Of a DNA stretch of 64,000 nucleotides, positions 16,710 to 25,410 are shown piece by piece. The translations under genes and the position numbers were made by a program. Source of the DNA: Streptomyces sp. NBC_00775 (GTDB lineage: Bacteria; Actinomycetota; Actinomycetes; Streptomycetales; Streptomycetaceae); NCBI RefSeq assembly GCF_036347135.1, contig NZ_CP108938.1:3534001-3598000 (forward strand). Direction: 5' to 3'. The number at the start of each line of letters is the position of its first letter. Position 1 is the first letter of the stretch. The notes beneath the pieces were generated by a model. That model was not told where the DNA came from. It made no database searches and saw only the letters and a program-made list of their open reading frames with translations.

Positions 16710-16832
16710 GCGACTCCCTCGCGACAACCGATGTTCGGGTCTCCGCATCACACCGCCCGCACCGGCGCGGGATCAAACAACCGGCTCCCGGGCGAGCCAC
16801 AACCATCAGTTGGGCACGTTTACGCTGGATCA

Positions 16833-17801
16833 ATGGATACCGAGGCGGTGCGATCGTTCGTCCGCGCGGCCGAGCTCGGACAGTTGCAGCACGCGGCCGA
16901 CGAGCTCGGCGTCACGCAACAGGCCGTGTCGAAGCGGATCGCGGCCCTTGAGCGCGAACTCGACGTCCGGTTGTTCACCCGCACCGCCCGAGGGGTCGAG
17001 CTGACACTCGACGGCCAGGCCTTCCTCCCGCACGCCCGGAGCATCGTCACGGGTGTCGATCGCGCCGTCACCGCGATCAGACCGGGCTCGCGGGCCCTTC
17101 GGATCGACGTTCTCGGCCTGCGATCCGCGCAGGCCGTCGTCCTGCACGACTATTGGCGGTCGCATCCCGAAACCGACCTCGACGTGGTGACCCTCAGGGT
17201 CAACGACCCGCGCCTGGCAGTCGCCGCCGTCCAGGCAGGCGATATCGACGCCTCGTTCCGCTCGGTCACCGACCCGGCCGCACTGCCGCGCGACGTGCGG
17301 ATGATCCACGCGTTCCACTCCCCGCTGGAACTCCTCGTCGGCCCGAGGCACCCGCTCGCCTCCGCACGGACACTGACACCGTCCCAGCTGCGCCGGCACC
17401 GGATCTGGGTGCCGGGTATCGCGCCGCGAAGCGAATGGGCGGAGTTCTACGATCAGCTCGCCACCGACTTCGACCTCCGCATCGACGCCGCGGGCCCGAA
17501 CTTCGGCAACGAGGTACTCCTCGACATCCTCGCGGACTCGGCGGACGTGGCAACCTTCGTAGGCTCGCGCGACCGGTACATCTGGCCGACGAACCACGAC
17601 CTGCGCCGCATCCCGATCGTGAATCCGACGCTCGCGTACCCGCTCTCGCTCATCCTCCCCCGGGCGAACCCACACCCAGGACTCCGGGCGATCATCGACC
17701 ACTTCGGAAGCCTGGCACCGCTCCCCGAAGCAGCGTGGCTCCCCTCCTGGGCAACGACACCGCGCCGCGGCGGCGGAACCGTCGAACCCACCCGACGCTG
17801 A
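16833..17801 (+). CDS. LysR-family transcriptional regulator
   Basis: Protein of 322 residues. The N-terminal LysR winged helix is unmistakable: VRSFVRAAELGQLQHAADEL, then GVTQQAVSKRIAALERELD and VRLFTRTARGVELTLDG. The effector-binding domain follows (about residues 90-300), with weaker conservation and a Trp/Pro-rich C-terminus. Divergent orientation to the MFS exporter is the classical LysR regulator/target arrangement; the shared 123-base gap should contain a T-N11-A type site. Its ligand is probably the compound exported. Confidence 0.92.
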   Translation: MDTEAVRSFVRAAELGQLQHAADELGVTQQAVSKRIAALERELDVRLFTRTARGVELTLDGQAFLPHARSIVTGVDRAVTAIRPGSRALRIDVLGLRSAQAVVLHDYWRSHPETDLDVVTLRVNDPRLAVAAVQAGDIDASFRSVTDPAALPRDVRMIHAFHSPLELLVGPRHPLASARTLTPSQLRRHRIWVPGIAPRSEWAEFYDQLATDFDLRIDAAGPNFGNEVLLDILADSADVATFVGSRDRYIWPTNHDLRRIPIVNPTLAYPLSLILPRANPHPGLRAIIDHFGSLAPLPEAAWLPSWATTPRRGGGTVEPTRR

Positions 17802-17878
17802 CGGCCGCATCCAGCGGAGCGAGCACCGGTGCGCTGGTGTGCGGGACGCCTGTCAGTGGCCCGTGCCATTCTTGTGTC

Positions 17879-18304
17879 GTGACCCTGGAGGACCTGGTCC
17901 GGCTGCGCCGGGCCCGCGACCGTATGGACCGTGAGTACGCGGAGCCGCTGGACATGGCCACGCTCGCGCGCAGCGCGCTGATGTCGCCGGGCCACTTCCA
18001 GCGGAGTTTCCGCGCGGCCTTCGGCGAGACGCCGTACACCTATCTCATGACCCGCAGGATCGAGCGCGCCAAGGCCCTGCTGCGCCGCGGCGACATGACG
18101 GTCACGGAGGTGTGCTTCGCCGTGGGGTGTACGTCACTCGGCTCCTTCAGCTCCCGCTTCACGGAACTGGTCGGCGAGACCCCGAGCGCGTACCGGGCCC
18201 GCCCGCACGACCACGGCGCCCCCATCCCGTCCTGCATCGCCCGGCATCTGACGCGCCCGGCCCGCCACCGCAACCCGGAAGCGGAGCCGGGGACGCGCCT
18301 CTAG
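17879..18304 (+). CDS. Short AraC-family transcriptional regulator
   Basis: Protein of 141 residues with a GTG start, consisting almost only of an AraC/XylS double helix-turn-helix. The first HTH reads LDMATLARSALMSPGHFQRSF, and the second reads MTVTEVCFAVGCTSLGSFSSRF followed by ELVGETPSAYRAR. There is no N-terminal effector domain, so regulation may depend on expression level. The stop is about 10 bases before the VOC gene, strongly suggesting one operon and a possible regulatory or metabolic link with that dioxygenase-fold protein. Confidence 0.92.
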   Translation: MTLEDLVRLRRARDRMDREYAEPLDMATLARSALMSPGHFQRSFRAAFGETPYTYLMTRRIERAKALLRRGDMTVTEVCFAVGCTSLGSFSSRFTELVGETPSAYRARPHDHGAPIPSCIARHLTRPARHRNPEAEPGTRL

Positions 18305-18314
18305 GGTGAGCACC

Positions 18315-18731
18315 ATGGACGTGAAACTCTCCCAGTGCTTCATCGCCGTCGACGACCATGACAAAGCGCTCGCGTTCTACCAGGACGTGCTGGGCCTGGA
18401 GGTCCGCAACGACGTCGGGTTCGAGGGGATGCGCTGGGTCACGGTCGGCTCGCCGCTCCAGCCGGACGTGGAGATCGTCCTGGAGCCCCCGGGGGCGAAC
18501 CCGGACGCCTCCCCCGCGGACAGGCAGGCCATGGCCGAGCTGCTGGCCAAGGGCATGCTGCGCGGCGTCATCTTCTCCACCGCCGACTGCGACGCCCTCT
18601 TCGAACGCGTCCGCGCCTCCGGCGCCGAAGTCCTCCAGGAACCCATGGACCAGCCCTACGGCGTCCGCGACTGCGCCTTCCGCGACCCGGCGGGCAACAT
18701 GCTGCGCTTCAACCAGCCCTCCGGCGGCTGA
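18315..18731 (+). CDS. VOC-fold protein (glyoxalase/bleomycin-resistance/dioxygenase superfamily)
   Basis: Protein of 138 residues and one VOC module pair: KLSQCFIAVDDHDKALAFYQ opens the first beta-alpha-beta unit, and the last strand reads DCAFRDPAGNMLRFNQP. The Glu/His metal positions typical of glyoxalase I are only partly recognisable, so catalysis is uncertain. AGGG at 18303-18306 suits the ATG at 18315; an in-frame GTG three codons upstream is possible. It follows the AraC gene directly. AraC-VOC pairs of this kind are widespread in actinomycetes. Confidence 0.87.
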   Translation: MDVKLSQCFIAVDDHDKALAFYQDVLGLEVRNDVGFEGMRWVTVGSPLQPDVEIVLEPPGANPDASPADRQAMAELLAKGMLRGVIFSTADCDALFERVRASGAEVLQEPMDQPYGVRDCAFRDPAGNMLRFNQPSGG

Positions 18732-18808
18732 TCGTCCCGCCGACGGCATCCGCCTCCCCCGGTGCGCCGGAACTACCATCGGCTGATCACCACCACCGGG
18801 AGCCACCC

Positions 18809-19663
18809 ATGCCGTCCGCACGCCCTCGCATCCTCTACGTCAGTGACCTGGCCTATCCGGCCAAGGGCCGCCGGTACTGCGACGAGGACATCTTCCTCAC
18901 CTCACGGCTGCGCGAGGAGTTCGACGTCGCCGTGTGCCATCCGCTGGACGCGGCCGCGCTGATGGACGGCTTCGACGTGGTGGTCGTACGCAACAGCGGG
19001 CCGGTGCTGAACTACCAGGCGGAGTACGACGCGTTCCGCGAGCGCGCGGTCGCGGCCGGTGTGCGCGTGTACAACCAGCTGTCGGGCAAGGGCGACATGG
19101 CGGGGAAGCACTACCTGCTGGAGCTGACTGCTGCCGGGTACCCGGTCATTCCCACGGTCGACCGCGCGGAGGACCTGGGGCTGCTGCCCGAGGCGGACCA
19201 GTACGTGGTGAAGCCGAAGCTGGGGGCGGACTCGATCGGCCTGGAGTTCGTGCCCCGCGCGCGGCTCACCGAGCTGGCGTACGGCGATGTCCTGGTCCAG
19301 CCGCGCATCGACTTCCGCTACGAGGTGTCCTTCTACTTCGTCGACCACACCTTCCAGTACGCCCTGTACGCGCCCCGCCCGGACGAGCGGTGGGCCCTGG
19401 AGCCGTACGACCCGACCGACGAGGACCTGGAGTTCGCGCGGCGGTTCGTCGACTGGAACGACATCGCGTACGGGATCCAGCGCGTGGACGCCTGCCGGGC
19501 GCCCGGCGGTGAGCTGCTCCTCGTAGAGCTGGAGGACCTCAACCCGTATCTGTCCCTGGACGTCCTCTCCCCCGGCGCGCGGGACGCCTTTGTCGCGAGC
19601 GTGAAAACCTCGTTGCGCGGGCTGATCGGGCAGGAGACGGTACGAGCCGTACCGACCGTCTGA
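18809..19663 (+). CDS. ATP-grasp-like protein of unknown substrate
   Basis: Protein of 284 residues. The layout resembles ATP-grasp ligases of the glutathione-synthetase kind. An N-terminal pre-ATP domain starts RILYVSDLAYPAKGRRYCDED and includes VVVVRNSGPVLNYQAEYDAF. The nucleotide-binding part includes VVKPKLGADSIGLEFV, and LLLVELEDLNPYLSLDVLS ends with the E-x-N metal-ligand pattern. No close family name is recalled. A carboxylate-amine ligation is the class reaction; whether this copy is active is not known. It lies 15 bases before the two-domain VOC gene, so the two probably share a transcript. Confidence 0.72.
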   Translation: MPSARPRILYVSDLAYPAKGRRYCDEDIFLTSRLREEFDVAVCHPLDAAALMDGFDVVVVRNSGPVLNYQAEYDAFRERAVAAGVRVYNQLSGKGDMAGKHYLLELTAAGYPVIPTVDRAEDLGLLPEADQYVVKPKLGADSIGLEFVPRARLTELAYGDVLVQPRIDFRYEVSFYFVDHTFQYALYAPRPDERWALEPYDPTDEDLEFARRFVDWNDIAYGIQRVDACRAPGGELLLVELEDLNPYLSLDVLSPGARDAFVASVKTSLRGLIGQETVRAVPTV

Positions 19664-19678
19664 CTGGGAGCGCCCCCG

Positions 19679-20431
19679 ATGACCGCTGAACCGATCCGGT
19701 GGACCTACGCCTTCATCGACCGCCCCATGAAGGAGTTCGGCCCGGCCACCGACTTCTGGACCGCGGTCACGGGGACACGGCTGTCCGAACCCCGCGGCGA
19801 CCAGGGCGAGTTCGTGACCCTGCTGCACGACGGCGCCGACGCGTGCGTGAAGGCGCAGGGCGTCGGGGCCGGCGACGGCGGCGCGCATCTCGACCTCGCC
19901 GTCGAGGACGTACCGGCGCTGGTGGAGTCGGCGCTGCGGCTGGGCGCCGAGGTCGTCGCCGACCACGAGGGGTGGGCCGTACTGCGGTCCCCCGGCGGTC
20001 AGTTGTTCTGCGCGGTGCCCTGGCACGGGGAGTCGACGCGGCCGCCCGTCGTCGAGGGACCGAGCGGCGCTGCCAGCCGGCTCGACCAGGTGAGCATCGA
20101 CCTGGCACCGTCCGTGTACGACACCGAGATCACCTTCTGGAGCGAGCTCACCGGCTGGGCGTCCCACCCCGGCGCGCTCCCGGAGTTCCACCTCGTCAAG
20201 CCCCCCGCCGCACTCCCCTTCCGCATCCTCCTGCAACGCCTCGACACCGACCGACCCACCTCAGCGCACCTCGACATCGCCTGCTCGGACATCGAGGCGG
20301 TTCGGGCCCAGCACGAACGTCTGGGCGCCACCCTTGTCACCCACGGCGCCCGCTGGGCCGTGATGCGGGACCCGTCCGGCGGCACATACTGCCTGACGCC
20401 ACGTGATCCCGGGACGGGCAGCCTCCGCTAG
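19679..20431 (+). CDS. Two-domain VOC family protein (glyoxalase-like)
   Basis: Protein of 250 residues formed by two tandem glyoxalase-like domains, about residues 5-120 and 135-245. Each ends in the same kind of strand: WAVLRSPGGQLFCAVPW and WAVMRDPSGGTYCLTP. HLDLAVEDVPALVESALRLGA and HLDIACSDIEAVRAQHERLGA are the equivalent helices, a clear internal duplication. Metal ligands are not convincing, so it may be a binding or resistance protein rather than an enzyme. It follows the ATP-grasp-like gene closely. Confidence 0.85.
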   Translation: MTAEPIRWTYAFIDRPMKEFGPATDFWTAVTGTRLSEPRGDQGEFVTLLHDGADACVKAQGVGAGDGGAHLDLAVEDVPALVESALRLGAEVVADHEGWAVLRSPGGQLFCAVPWHGESTRPPVVEGPSGAASRLDQVSIDLAPSVYDTEITFWSELTGWASHPGALPEFHLVKPPAALPFRILLQRLDTDRPTSAHLDIACSDIEAVRAQHERLGATLVTHGARWAVMRDPSGGTYCLTPRDPGTGSLR

Positions 20432-20452
20432 GGCCTGCCCGGCGGATCAGGT

Positions 20453-20698
20453 CTAGGGCCGGTGGCGAATGAAGCAGAGACCGTCCTCCCCCTTCTTGAT
20501 GCTCGGGCAGGAGGACGGCAGGTCGTCCAAGCGCAGGAGCGGGGCCGGGGACTCCTGGTTCTTCTCCCAGCCGCCCGGCCGCTCCGGCTCGGCCGCGTCC
20601 TGGAGCCAGAGGGTGAGGCCACCGCCCACGACCACGGTCACCATCCACACCGCCAGCACCCAGCGCCATAACCGGCGCCGTCCCCCCGCCGCCGTCAC
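20453..20698 (-). CDS. Small single-pass membrane protein
   Basis: Protein of 81 residues. A basic start (GGRRRLWR) leads into one membrane helix, WVLAVWMVTVVVGGGLTLWL, then an extracytoplasmic tail of about 45 residues with two cysteines (PSSCPSIKKGEDGLCF). The positive-inside rule suggests the tail is outside. The ATG overlaps the DUF952 stop by four bases (ATGA), supporting a real gene. The function is unknown; a disulfide-containing exported tail is possible. Confidence 0.72.
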   Translation of the reverse strand: MTAAGGRRRLWRWVLAVWMVTVVVGGGLTLWLQDAAEPERPGGWEKNQESPAPLLRLDDLPSSCPSIKKGEDGLCFIRHRP

Positions 20699-21042
20699 TC
20701 CGACGTCACCCCGCCCTGGTCCCAGTTCTCCACATCCACGACCGCGTCCACCGGAATCGGCCCGTAGATGTGCGGGAACTCCTCGCCCCCGGGCTTCATC
20801 GCCTCGAACCGCACCGGCACCCCGAGCCGTTCGGCGTCGATGACGAGGACCACCAGGTCGTCGGGGTCGGTGGAGGAGCCGTACAAGAAGGCGGCCACGC
20901 CCGCGAGTTGGTGACGCAGGGAGCAGTGGATGAAGCCCTCCTCCTGGAGGGTGCGGCCACGGGTGGACATCTCGTAGGTGCCGGACGCACGGGCCGCGTC
21001 CCAGAGGGAGCGTTCGGTGAGGTGCAGCAGAGGTTCGGACAT
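20695..21042 (-). CDS. DUF952 family protein
   Basis: Protein of 115 residues matching DUF952: LLHLTERSLWDAARASGTYE, then EEGFIHCSLRHQLAGVAAFLYG and VLVIDAERLGVPVRFE, then FPHIYGPIPVDAVVDVE. The fold is related to ADP-ribosyltransferase-like/RNA 2'-phosphotransferase scaffolds by recalled structural work, but the role is not established. It is transcribed leftwards just after the ECF42 gene (10 bases apart) and is coupled to the small membrane protein, so all may be expressed from the sigma-factor transcript. Confidence 0.87.
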   Translation of the reverse strand: MSEPLLHLTERSLWDAARASGTYEMSTRGRTLQEEGFIHCSLRHQLAGVAAFLYGSSTDPDDLVVLVIDAERLGVPVRFEAMKPGGEEFPHIYGPIPVDAVVDVENWDQGGVTSE

Positions 21043-21052
21043 AGCGCGAACG

Positions 21053-22279
21053 CTACGGCTTCAGGCGTGCGGCCCGCGCGTGCAAATAGCGTTGTTCGGG
21101 GAGGCTGAGCGTCTTGCGGGCCGCCGACTCGTAGGCCGCCCGGGCCGCCGCCGTGTCTCCGGCGCGTTCCAGCAGGTGCCCGCGGACCGCGTCCAGTCGG
21201 TGTCCGGCCGCCGGCTCGTCCTCCAGCGGGCCGAGTTCGGCCAGCCCGGCCCGCGGCCCGTGCACCATGGCCACCGCCACCGTCCGGTTGAGGCGTTCGA
21301 CGGGGCCCGGGACCAGGCGGACCAGCACGTCGTACAGGCCGAGGATCTCGCGCCAGTCGGTCTCCGCCGCCGAGGGCGCCTCGTCGTGCACGGCGGCGAT
21401 GGCGGCACGCAGCTGGTAGGGGCCCGCCCGCCCCCGCGACAGCGCCGCCGTCACCAGCGCCACGCCCTCCTCGACCGCCGCCTTGTCCCACAGGCCGCGG
21501 TCCTGCTCGTCGAGCGGCACGAGCTCGCCGTGCGGGCCGGTCCGCGCGGCGCGCCGGGCGTCGGTCAGCAGCATCAGCGCGAGCAGGCCCGTCACTTCGA
21601 GGTCCTCGGGCAGCAGCCGGTGGACCATACGGGTCAGCCGGATCGCCTCCCCCGCGAGTTCGGCCCGTTGGAGCGCGGCCCCGGACGTGGCCGTATAGCC
21701 CTCGTTGAAGATCAGGTACAGGGTGTGGAGGACGGCGGGCAGCCGCTCCTCCCAGTGGTCCGGGCGCCCGAAGGACACCCCTTTGACGCGCTGCTTGGCC
21801 CGGCTGATTCTCTGGGCCATCGTCGCCTCGGGCACGAGATACGCCCGCGCGATCTCCGCGGTGGTCAGACCGCCGACGGCCCGCAGGGTGAGCGCGATCT
21901 GCGCGGGCGGGGTCAGCTCCGGACGGCAGCAGAGGAAGAGAAGGGACAGCGTGTCGTCCTCCGACGGCGCACGGTCCGCCCCCGGCGGCGGCGCCGTGAA
22001 GGCGTCCCGGGGCGTGAGCGCCGCCACCCGCTCCTCCCGCAGCCGCCGCGCCTCCTCCGCCCGCAGACAGTCCACGAGCCGCCGCGAGGCGACCTTGATC
22101 AGCCAGCCGCGCGGATTGTCGGGCACGCCCTTGCGGGGCCACTGCCCGGCCGCCGCGAGCAGCGCCTCCTGTACGGCGTCCTCGGCGGCGTCGAAGTGCC
22201 CGTACCGGCGTACGAGCGCGCCGAGGACCTGCGGCGCGTGCAGGCGCAGCAGGTCCTCGACCTCGCTCGTGGCCCTCAT
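21053..22279 (-). CDS. ECF42-type RNA polymerase sigma factor with TPR-like C-terminal extension
   Basis: Protein of 408 residues, more than twice a plain ECF factor. Region 2 contains YGHFDAAEDAVQEALLAAAG and WLIKVASRRLVDCLRAEEAR. Region 4 contains LTLRAVGGLTTAEIARAYLV and PEATMAQRISRAKQRVKG. From about residue 190 an alpha-helical extension follows, with LYLIFNEGYTAT, the DAVRGHLLERAGDTAAARAAY repeat and a final RYLHARAARL. In the ECF42 group this extension is needed for activity in place of an anti-sigma factor. The YCII/DGPF-like gene just upstream is the usual partner and target. Confidence 0.92.
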   Translation of the reverse strand: MRATSEVEDLLRLHAPQVLGALVRRYGHFDAAEDAVQEALLAAAGQWPRKGVPDNPRGWLIKVASRRLVDCLRAEEARRLREERVAALTPRDAFTAPPPGADRAPSEDDTLSLLFLCCRPELTPPAQIALTLRAVGGLTTAEIARAYLVPEATMAQRISRAKQRVKGVSFGRPDHWEERLPAVLHTLYLIFNEGYTATSGAALQRAELAGEAIRLTRMVHRLLPEDLEVTGLLALMLLTDARRAARTGPHGELVPLDEQDRGLWDKAAVEEGVALVTAALSRGRAGPYQLRAAIAAVHDEAPSAAETDWREILGLYDVLVRLVPGPVERLNRTVAVAMVHGPRAGLAELGPLEDEPAAGHRLDAVRGHLLERAGDTAAARAAYESAARKTLSLPEQRYLHARAARLKP

Positions 22280-22295
22280 ACCGCTACCACTCGGA

Positions 22296-22721
22296 TCAGA
22301 CGTCCGCGCAGATGTCTCCGGCGCCGTCCAGGATGGGCCGGATGACCACCGGGTAGTCGGTGAGCCCCTCGGGGCCGGGGCACCGGGCGACGCGCTCGGC
22401 GATCTCGGTGACCCGCTCCAGGCTCGCGCACTCCAGGACCCAGTAGCCGGCCATCAGCTCCTTGGTCTCGCTGTACGGCCCGTCGGTGATCACGGCCTTG
22501 CCGTCCTGCCCGAGGGCGACCAGCCGGGTCCGCGCGGGCTCGGCCAGCCCCTGCCCGTCGACCAGCTCCCCGGACTCGGAGAGGTCGTCGTTGATCGCGC
22601 CCATGTAGGCGTACATGGCCTGCAGTTCCTGCTCGTTCCAGGCCGGGGCCTGAGCGGACCCCTTGCCGCGCATGCCCTCGTAGTCGGCCTGTGTGCCCTG
22701 CACCATCACCAGGTACTTCAT
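22296..22721 (-). CDS. YCII/DGPF-domain protein, ECF42 partner
   Basis: Protein of 141 residues beginning MKYLVMVQGTQADYEG. It carries the YCII-family strand pattern, with TDGPYSETKELMAGYWVLEC being the DGPF-type motif (here DGPY) and VVIRPIL near the end. YCII proteins are ferredoxin-like folds of uncertain enzymology. In ECF42 loci this gene family is co-encoded with the sigma factor and is commonly its main regulon member. The ATG at 22721 was chosen; the sigma gene begins 16 bases after its stop. Confidence 0.88.
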   Translation of the reverse strand: MKYLVMVQGTQADYEGMRGKGSAQAPAWNEQELQAMYAYMGAINDDLSESGELVDGQGLAEPARTRLVALGQDGKAVITDGPYSETKELMAGYWVLECASLERVTEIAERVARCPGPEGLTDYPVVIRPILDGAGDICADV

Positions 22722-22826
22722 GAGTCCGCTCCTTCGCTTCCTCGGCTCGGACCGCCCGTACCGGACGGTTCTCACAGGGGACGTCGGAGCCGGACCGCGC
22801 TTCTCTACACGGCCGCGCGTACTCCG

Positions 22827-23027
22827 TCAGGATTTCTCCGTGGGGGCGGGCTCCTCCGGCCGCTCGCGGGGCACGTACTCGGCCTCGCCGGCGTACGCCT
22901 CACACTTCGGGTTCCAGCAGGGGCCGGCCACCCACTGGGGGACCCACGCGCCCAGCGTCTTGTAGCGCCGCACGACCGTGGCGACCGGCTGCCCGCAAGC
23001 GGGACAGACATGCTCATCGGTGCCCAT
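22827..23027 (-). CDS. Small zinc-ribbon-like protein
   Basis: Protein of 66 residues starting MGTDEHVCPACGQPVATVV. Cys pairs CPAC and CWNPKC (about residues 8-11 and 37-42) form a plausible treble-clef/ribbon zinc site. The Pro/Glu-rich C-terminus (PRERPEEPAPTEKS) looks unstructured. The function is unknown. The longer frame that extends upstream to 23183 lies antisense to nothing but has no start-proximal conservation; the ATG at 23027 was preferred because the cysteine motif begins right after it. Confidence 0.65.
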   Translation of the reverse strand: MGTDEHVCPACGQPVATVVRRYKTLGAWVPQWVAGPCWNPKCEAYAGEAEYVPRERPEEPAPTEKS

Positions 23028-23094
23028 GCCTTCAGGGTAGGTCGACAGAGGGTTCAGCGCTTCCTGCGGTACGTCAGCACGAGCACCCCAGCGC

Positions 23095-23703
23095 TCAGGG
23101 GATGTCTTCCTGCCCCGCCCTCGGCTCGCGCCACATGGGCCACATCTGCGGGCCGTCCGGCAGGTCGAGCGGACGCTCGACAAGGCCGAAGCCGAGACGC
23201 TCGTACAGCTTGCGGCTGCGGGCGTTGCTCGCCTCCAGATACGCGGGCAGACCCTCGCGGTCGCAGCGGTCCAGGACCGACTGGATGAGCGCGGTGCCGA
23301 GCCCCTCGCCCTGGCGTTCCGGTGCCACGGCGATCATCCACAGGTACTCGTGAGCGCGGCCCACGGGGTGAATGTCCGCGGTCAGCCGGCCGATCAGCTC
23401 AACACGTTCGTTGTCCGGATCGACGGCCTCCCGCAACTGCACGGGGCCATCGACGTCCGCGTGCTCCTCAGCGGGGACGGCCAGCCACAGCGCACACGCC
23501 GTCCCGTCCTCGGTCAGGTCGACGCGCCCCTCCGCCAGCACGACATCGAGGAAGGCGGCCATCAGCTTGTGGTGCGTCGCCCGCCGATGCCCCTCATCCG
23601 GAAAGACCCAGCCACTCACCGGATCCCCCTGAAAGGCCTCGTCCAGCAGCCGCACAACCACCCCTCTGTCACCCTCACCCGCCGCCCGGATCACCACACC
23701 CAT
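23095..23703 (-). CDS. GNAT family N-acetyltransferase
   Basis: Protein of 202 residues. The acetyl-CoA pyrophosphate loop is visible as LWMIAVAPERQGEGLGTALIQ (R/Q-x-x-G-x-G/A within QGEGLG). YLEASNARSRKLYERLGFGLV is the C-terminal strand/helix pair. The N-terminus, MGVVIRAAGEGDRGVVVRLLDEAF, is the first GNAT helix. The substrate is unknown; small-molecule or protein acetylation is possible. The ATG at 23703 was chosen, with upstream in-frame sequence reaching into repeat-bearing DNA. Confidence 0.9.
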   Translation of the reverse strand: MGVVIRAAGEGDRGVVVRLLDEAFQGDPVSGWVFPDEGHRRATHHKLMAAFLDVVLAEGRVDLTEDGTACALWLAVPAEEHADVDGPVQLREAVDPDNERVELIGRLTADIHPVGRAHEYLWMIAVAPERQGEGLGTALIQSVLDRCDREGLPAYLEASNARSRKLYERLGFGLVERPLDLPDGPQMWPMWREPRAGQEDIP

Positions 23704-23801
23704 GCCCCGCCCCTTCACCTCAACTGACGTTGATCGTATGGCGGTTGGCAGCCTAGTGGGGCGGTCCGGCCAATCGGGGGCCTGGGGGCCCACCCACCCA
23801 A

Positions 23802-24026
23802 GGGGCGCGGGGAACGGCGCGCCCAGCCCGCACGGACCCGCAGTCGACCAACAACCTCAGCCCCCACCCACCCAAGGGGCGCGGGGAACTGCGCGACCAG
23901 CCCCCACCCACCCGCACCCGGCACACAACCGAACGGGGTCGAAGGGGCAGAGCCCCTGGAGGATGGGACGGGTAGGGGCGGCGGGGGCGAAAGGAACGGG
24001 CCCCGCACACCGTGGGGATGTGCGGG
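23802..24026 (+). repeat. Dispersed intergenic repeat, locus 4, plus terminator hairpin
   Basis: This fills the 413-base gap between the GNAT and polyprenyl synthase genes. A degenerate 19-mer (AACGGCGC for AACTGCGC) lies at 23802-23820 and an intact copy at 23876-23894. The tail block beginning GGATGGGACGGG is at 23961-23989. A separate hairpin, CCCGCACA (24002-24009) with TGTGCGGG (24019-24026), lies about 90 bases past the leftward polyprenyl synthase gene and may terminate it. Confidence 0.82.
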
Positions 24027-24116
24027 ACCCGCCCCGACCGAAGCCCGATGCCGTACGGAGGTCAGGTGCCGCACGGTCCCGAAGCCCCGGGGTCTACAAC
24101 CGCCCAACCGACGGAG

Positions 24117-25277
24117 TCAGTTGCTGCGCCGCGTCACAAACTCCGCCAGCGCGAGCAGCCCACCCGCCGATTCCGGGTCGGGAACCGCCCGGGCCAGCTC
24201 ATGCATCGCCCGCGACATCCGGTCCGCCGCCTGAACCTGCGCCCAGTCGCGGCCACCCGCCCGCTCGACGGCCAGCACGGTGCGCTCCAACTCCCCCACG
24301 TCCCCTCCTTCGTAGGGCACCCCGTACAGCTCGGCGAGTTCGGTCGCCGCCGCGGTGCCCGAGGCGAGCGCGGCGACCACGGGCAGCGACTTCTTGCGGG
24401 CGATGAGATCCGCCCCGGCCGGCTTGCCGGTGCGGTTCGGGTCCCCCCAGATCCCGATCACGTCGTCGATCAGCTGGAACGCGAGCCCGGCCTCCCGGCC
24501 GAACGCGTCGAGGGCCTCGACGTCCTCATCCCCCGCCCCCGCGTACAGCGCCCCGACCGCGCAGGCGCAGCCGAGCAGCGCGCCCGTCTTCGCCTCGGCC
24601 ATGGCGAGCACCTCGTCGAGGGTGACCTCGTCGGGGCCCATCTTCTCCATGGCCGTGTCCGCGTGCTGCCCCGCGCACAGCTCGACGACACAGGCCGCGA
24701 GCCGGGCGGCGGCCGCCGAGGACGCCGGGTGCGGGTCCTCGGCGAGCAGCCGCTGGGCCAGCGCCTGCAGGGCGTCCCCGGCGAGGATCGCGTCGGCGTC
24801 GCCGAACACGGTCCACGCGGTGGGGCGGTGTCTGCGGGTGGTGTCGCGGTCCATGACGTCGTCGTGCAGCAGGGTGAAGTTGTGGATCAACTCCACGGCG
24901 GCGGCCGCCCGTACGGCCGTCGATTGCTGTCCGCCGAGCGCCCGGACGGCGGTCAGGACGAGCGCGGGCCGGATCGCCTTGCCCGCGTTGCCCGCCGCGG
25001 GAGTGCCGTCCGCGTGCTCCCAGCCGAAGTGGTAGAGCGCGATCCGGCGCATCGAGCCGGGCAGCGAATCGATGGCCCTGCGCAGCTCGGGGTCGACGGA
25101 CTCCCGGGCGCGCTCCAGGATGCCCGCCGCTTCCAGCCCTCCCCCGCTCTCGGCTTCACTGCGGGGGGACCCCCACCGCGGGCCCGCCGGTCCCTGCCTT
25201 TCCCTGGACTCCATGGGCCTCCCGATGGGGCTCCGCTTTTCCAGGATCTCGGTCGGGCTCTGCGTGGTCTCCGTCAT
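24117..25277 (-). CDS. Polyprenyl synthetase, putative family 2 encapsulin cargo
   Basis: Protein of 386 residues that should condense isopentenyl diphosphate with allylic diphosphates. The first aspartate-rich motif is LLHDDVMDRD (D139, D140, D143). The second is FQLIDDVIGIWGD (D271, D272, D279). GNAGKAIRPALVL is the diphosphate-binding loop. The first 50 residues are Pro/Gly/Ser/Glu-rich, of low complexity and absent from ordinary prenyl synthases; in encapsulin systems such N-terminal tails act as the shell-loading signal. The gene lies 133 bases downstream of the encapsulin shell gene on the same strand. Product chain length is not readable from sequence. Confidence 0.9.
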   Translation of the reverse strand: MTETTQSPTEILEKRSPIGRPMESRERQGPAGPRWGSPRSEAESGGGLEAAGILERARESVDPELRRAIDSLPGSMRRIALYHFGWEHADGTPAAGNAGKAIRPALVLTAVRALGGQQSTAVRAAAAVELIHNFTLLHDDVMDRDTTRRHRPTAWTVFGDADAILAGDALQALAQRLLAEDPHPASSAAAARLAACVVELCAGQHADTAMEKMGPDEVTLDEVLAMAEAKTGALLGCACAVGALYAGAGDEDVEALDAFGREAGLAFQLIDDVIGIWGDPNRTGKPAGADLIARKKSLPVVAALASGTAAATELAELYGVPYEGGDVGELERTVLAVERAGGRDWAQVQAADRMSRAMHELARAVPDPESAGGLLALAEFVTRRSN

Positions 25278-25410
25278 GCACTCACCCTTGGGTTCGCCTC
25301 GGAGAGTCCCCGGACGGTGGCGCTTCCGCGGCCGCTGGGCGCGTACCCCCTCGATGTACCCGCCCCGGAGGACGGGAACACGGCGACCACCGGCTCGCGG
25401 AAGGTCACCG

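Noticed and set aside
15630..16832. Long N-terminal extension of the LysR gene
   Set aside because: About 400 codons are antisense to the MFS gene; the LysR domain begins at the ATG at 16833.
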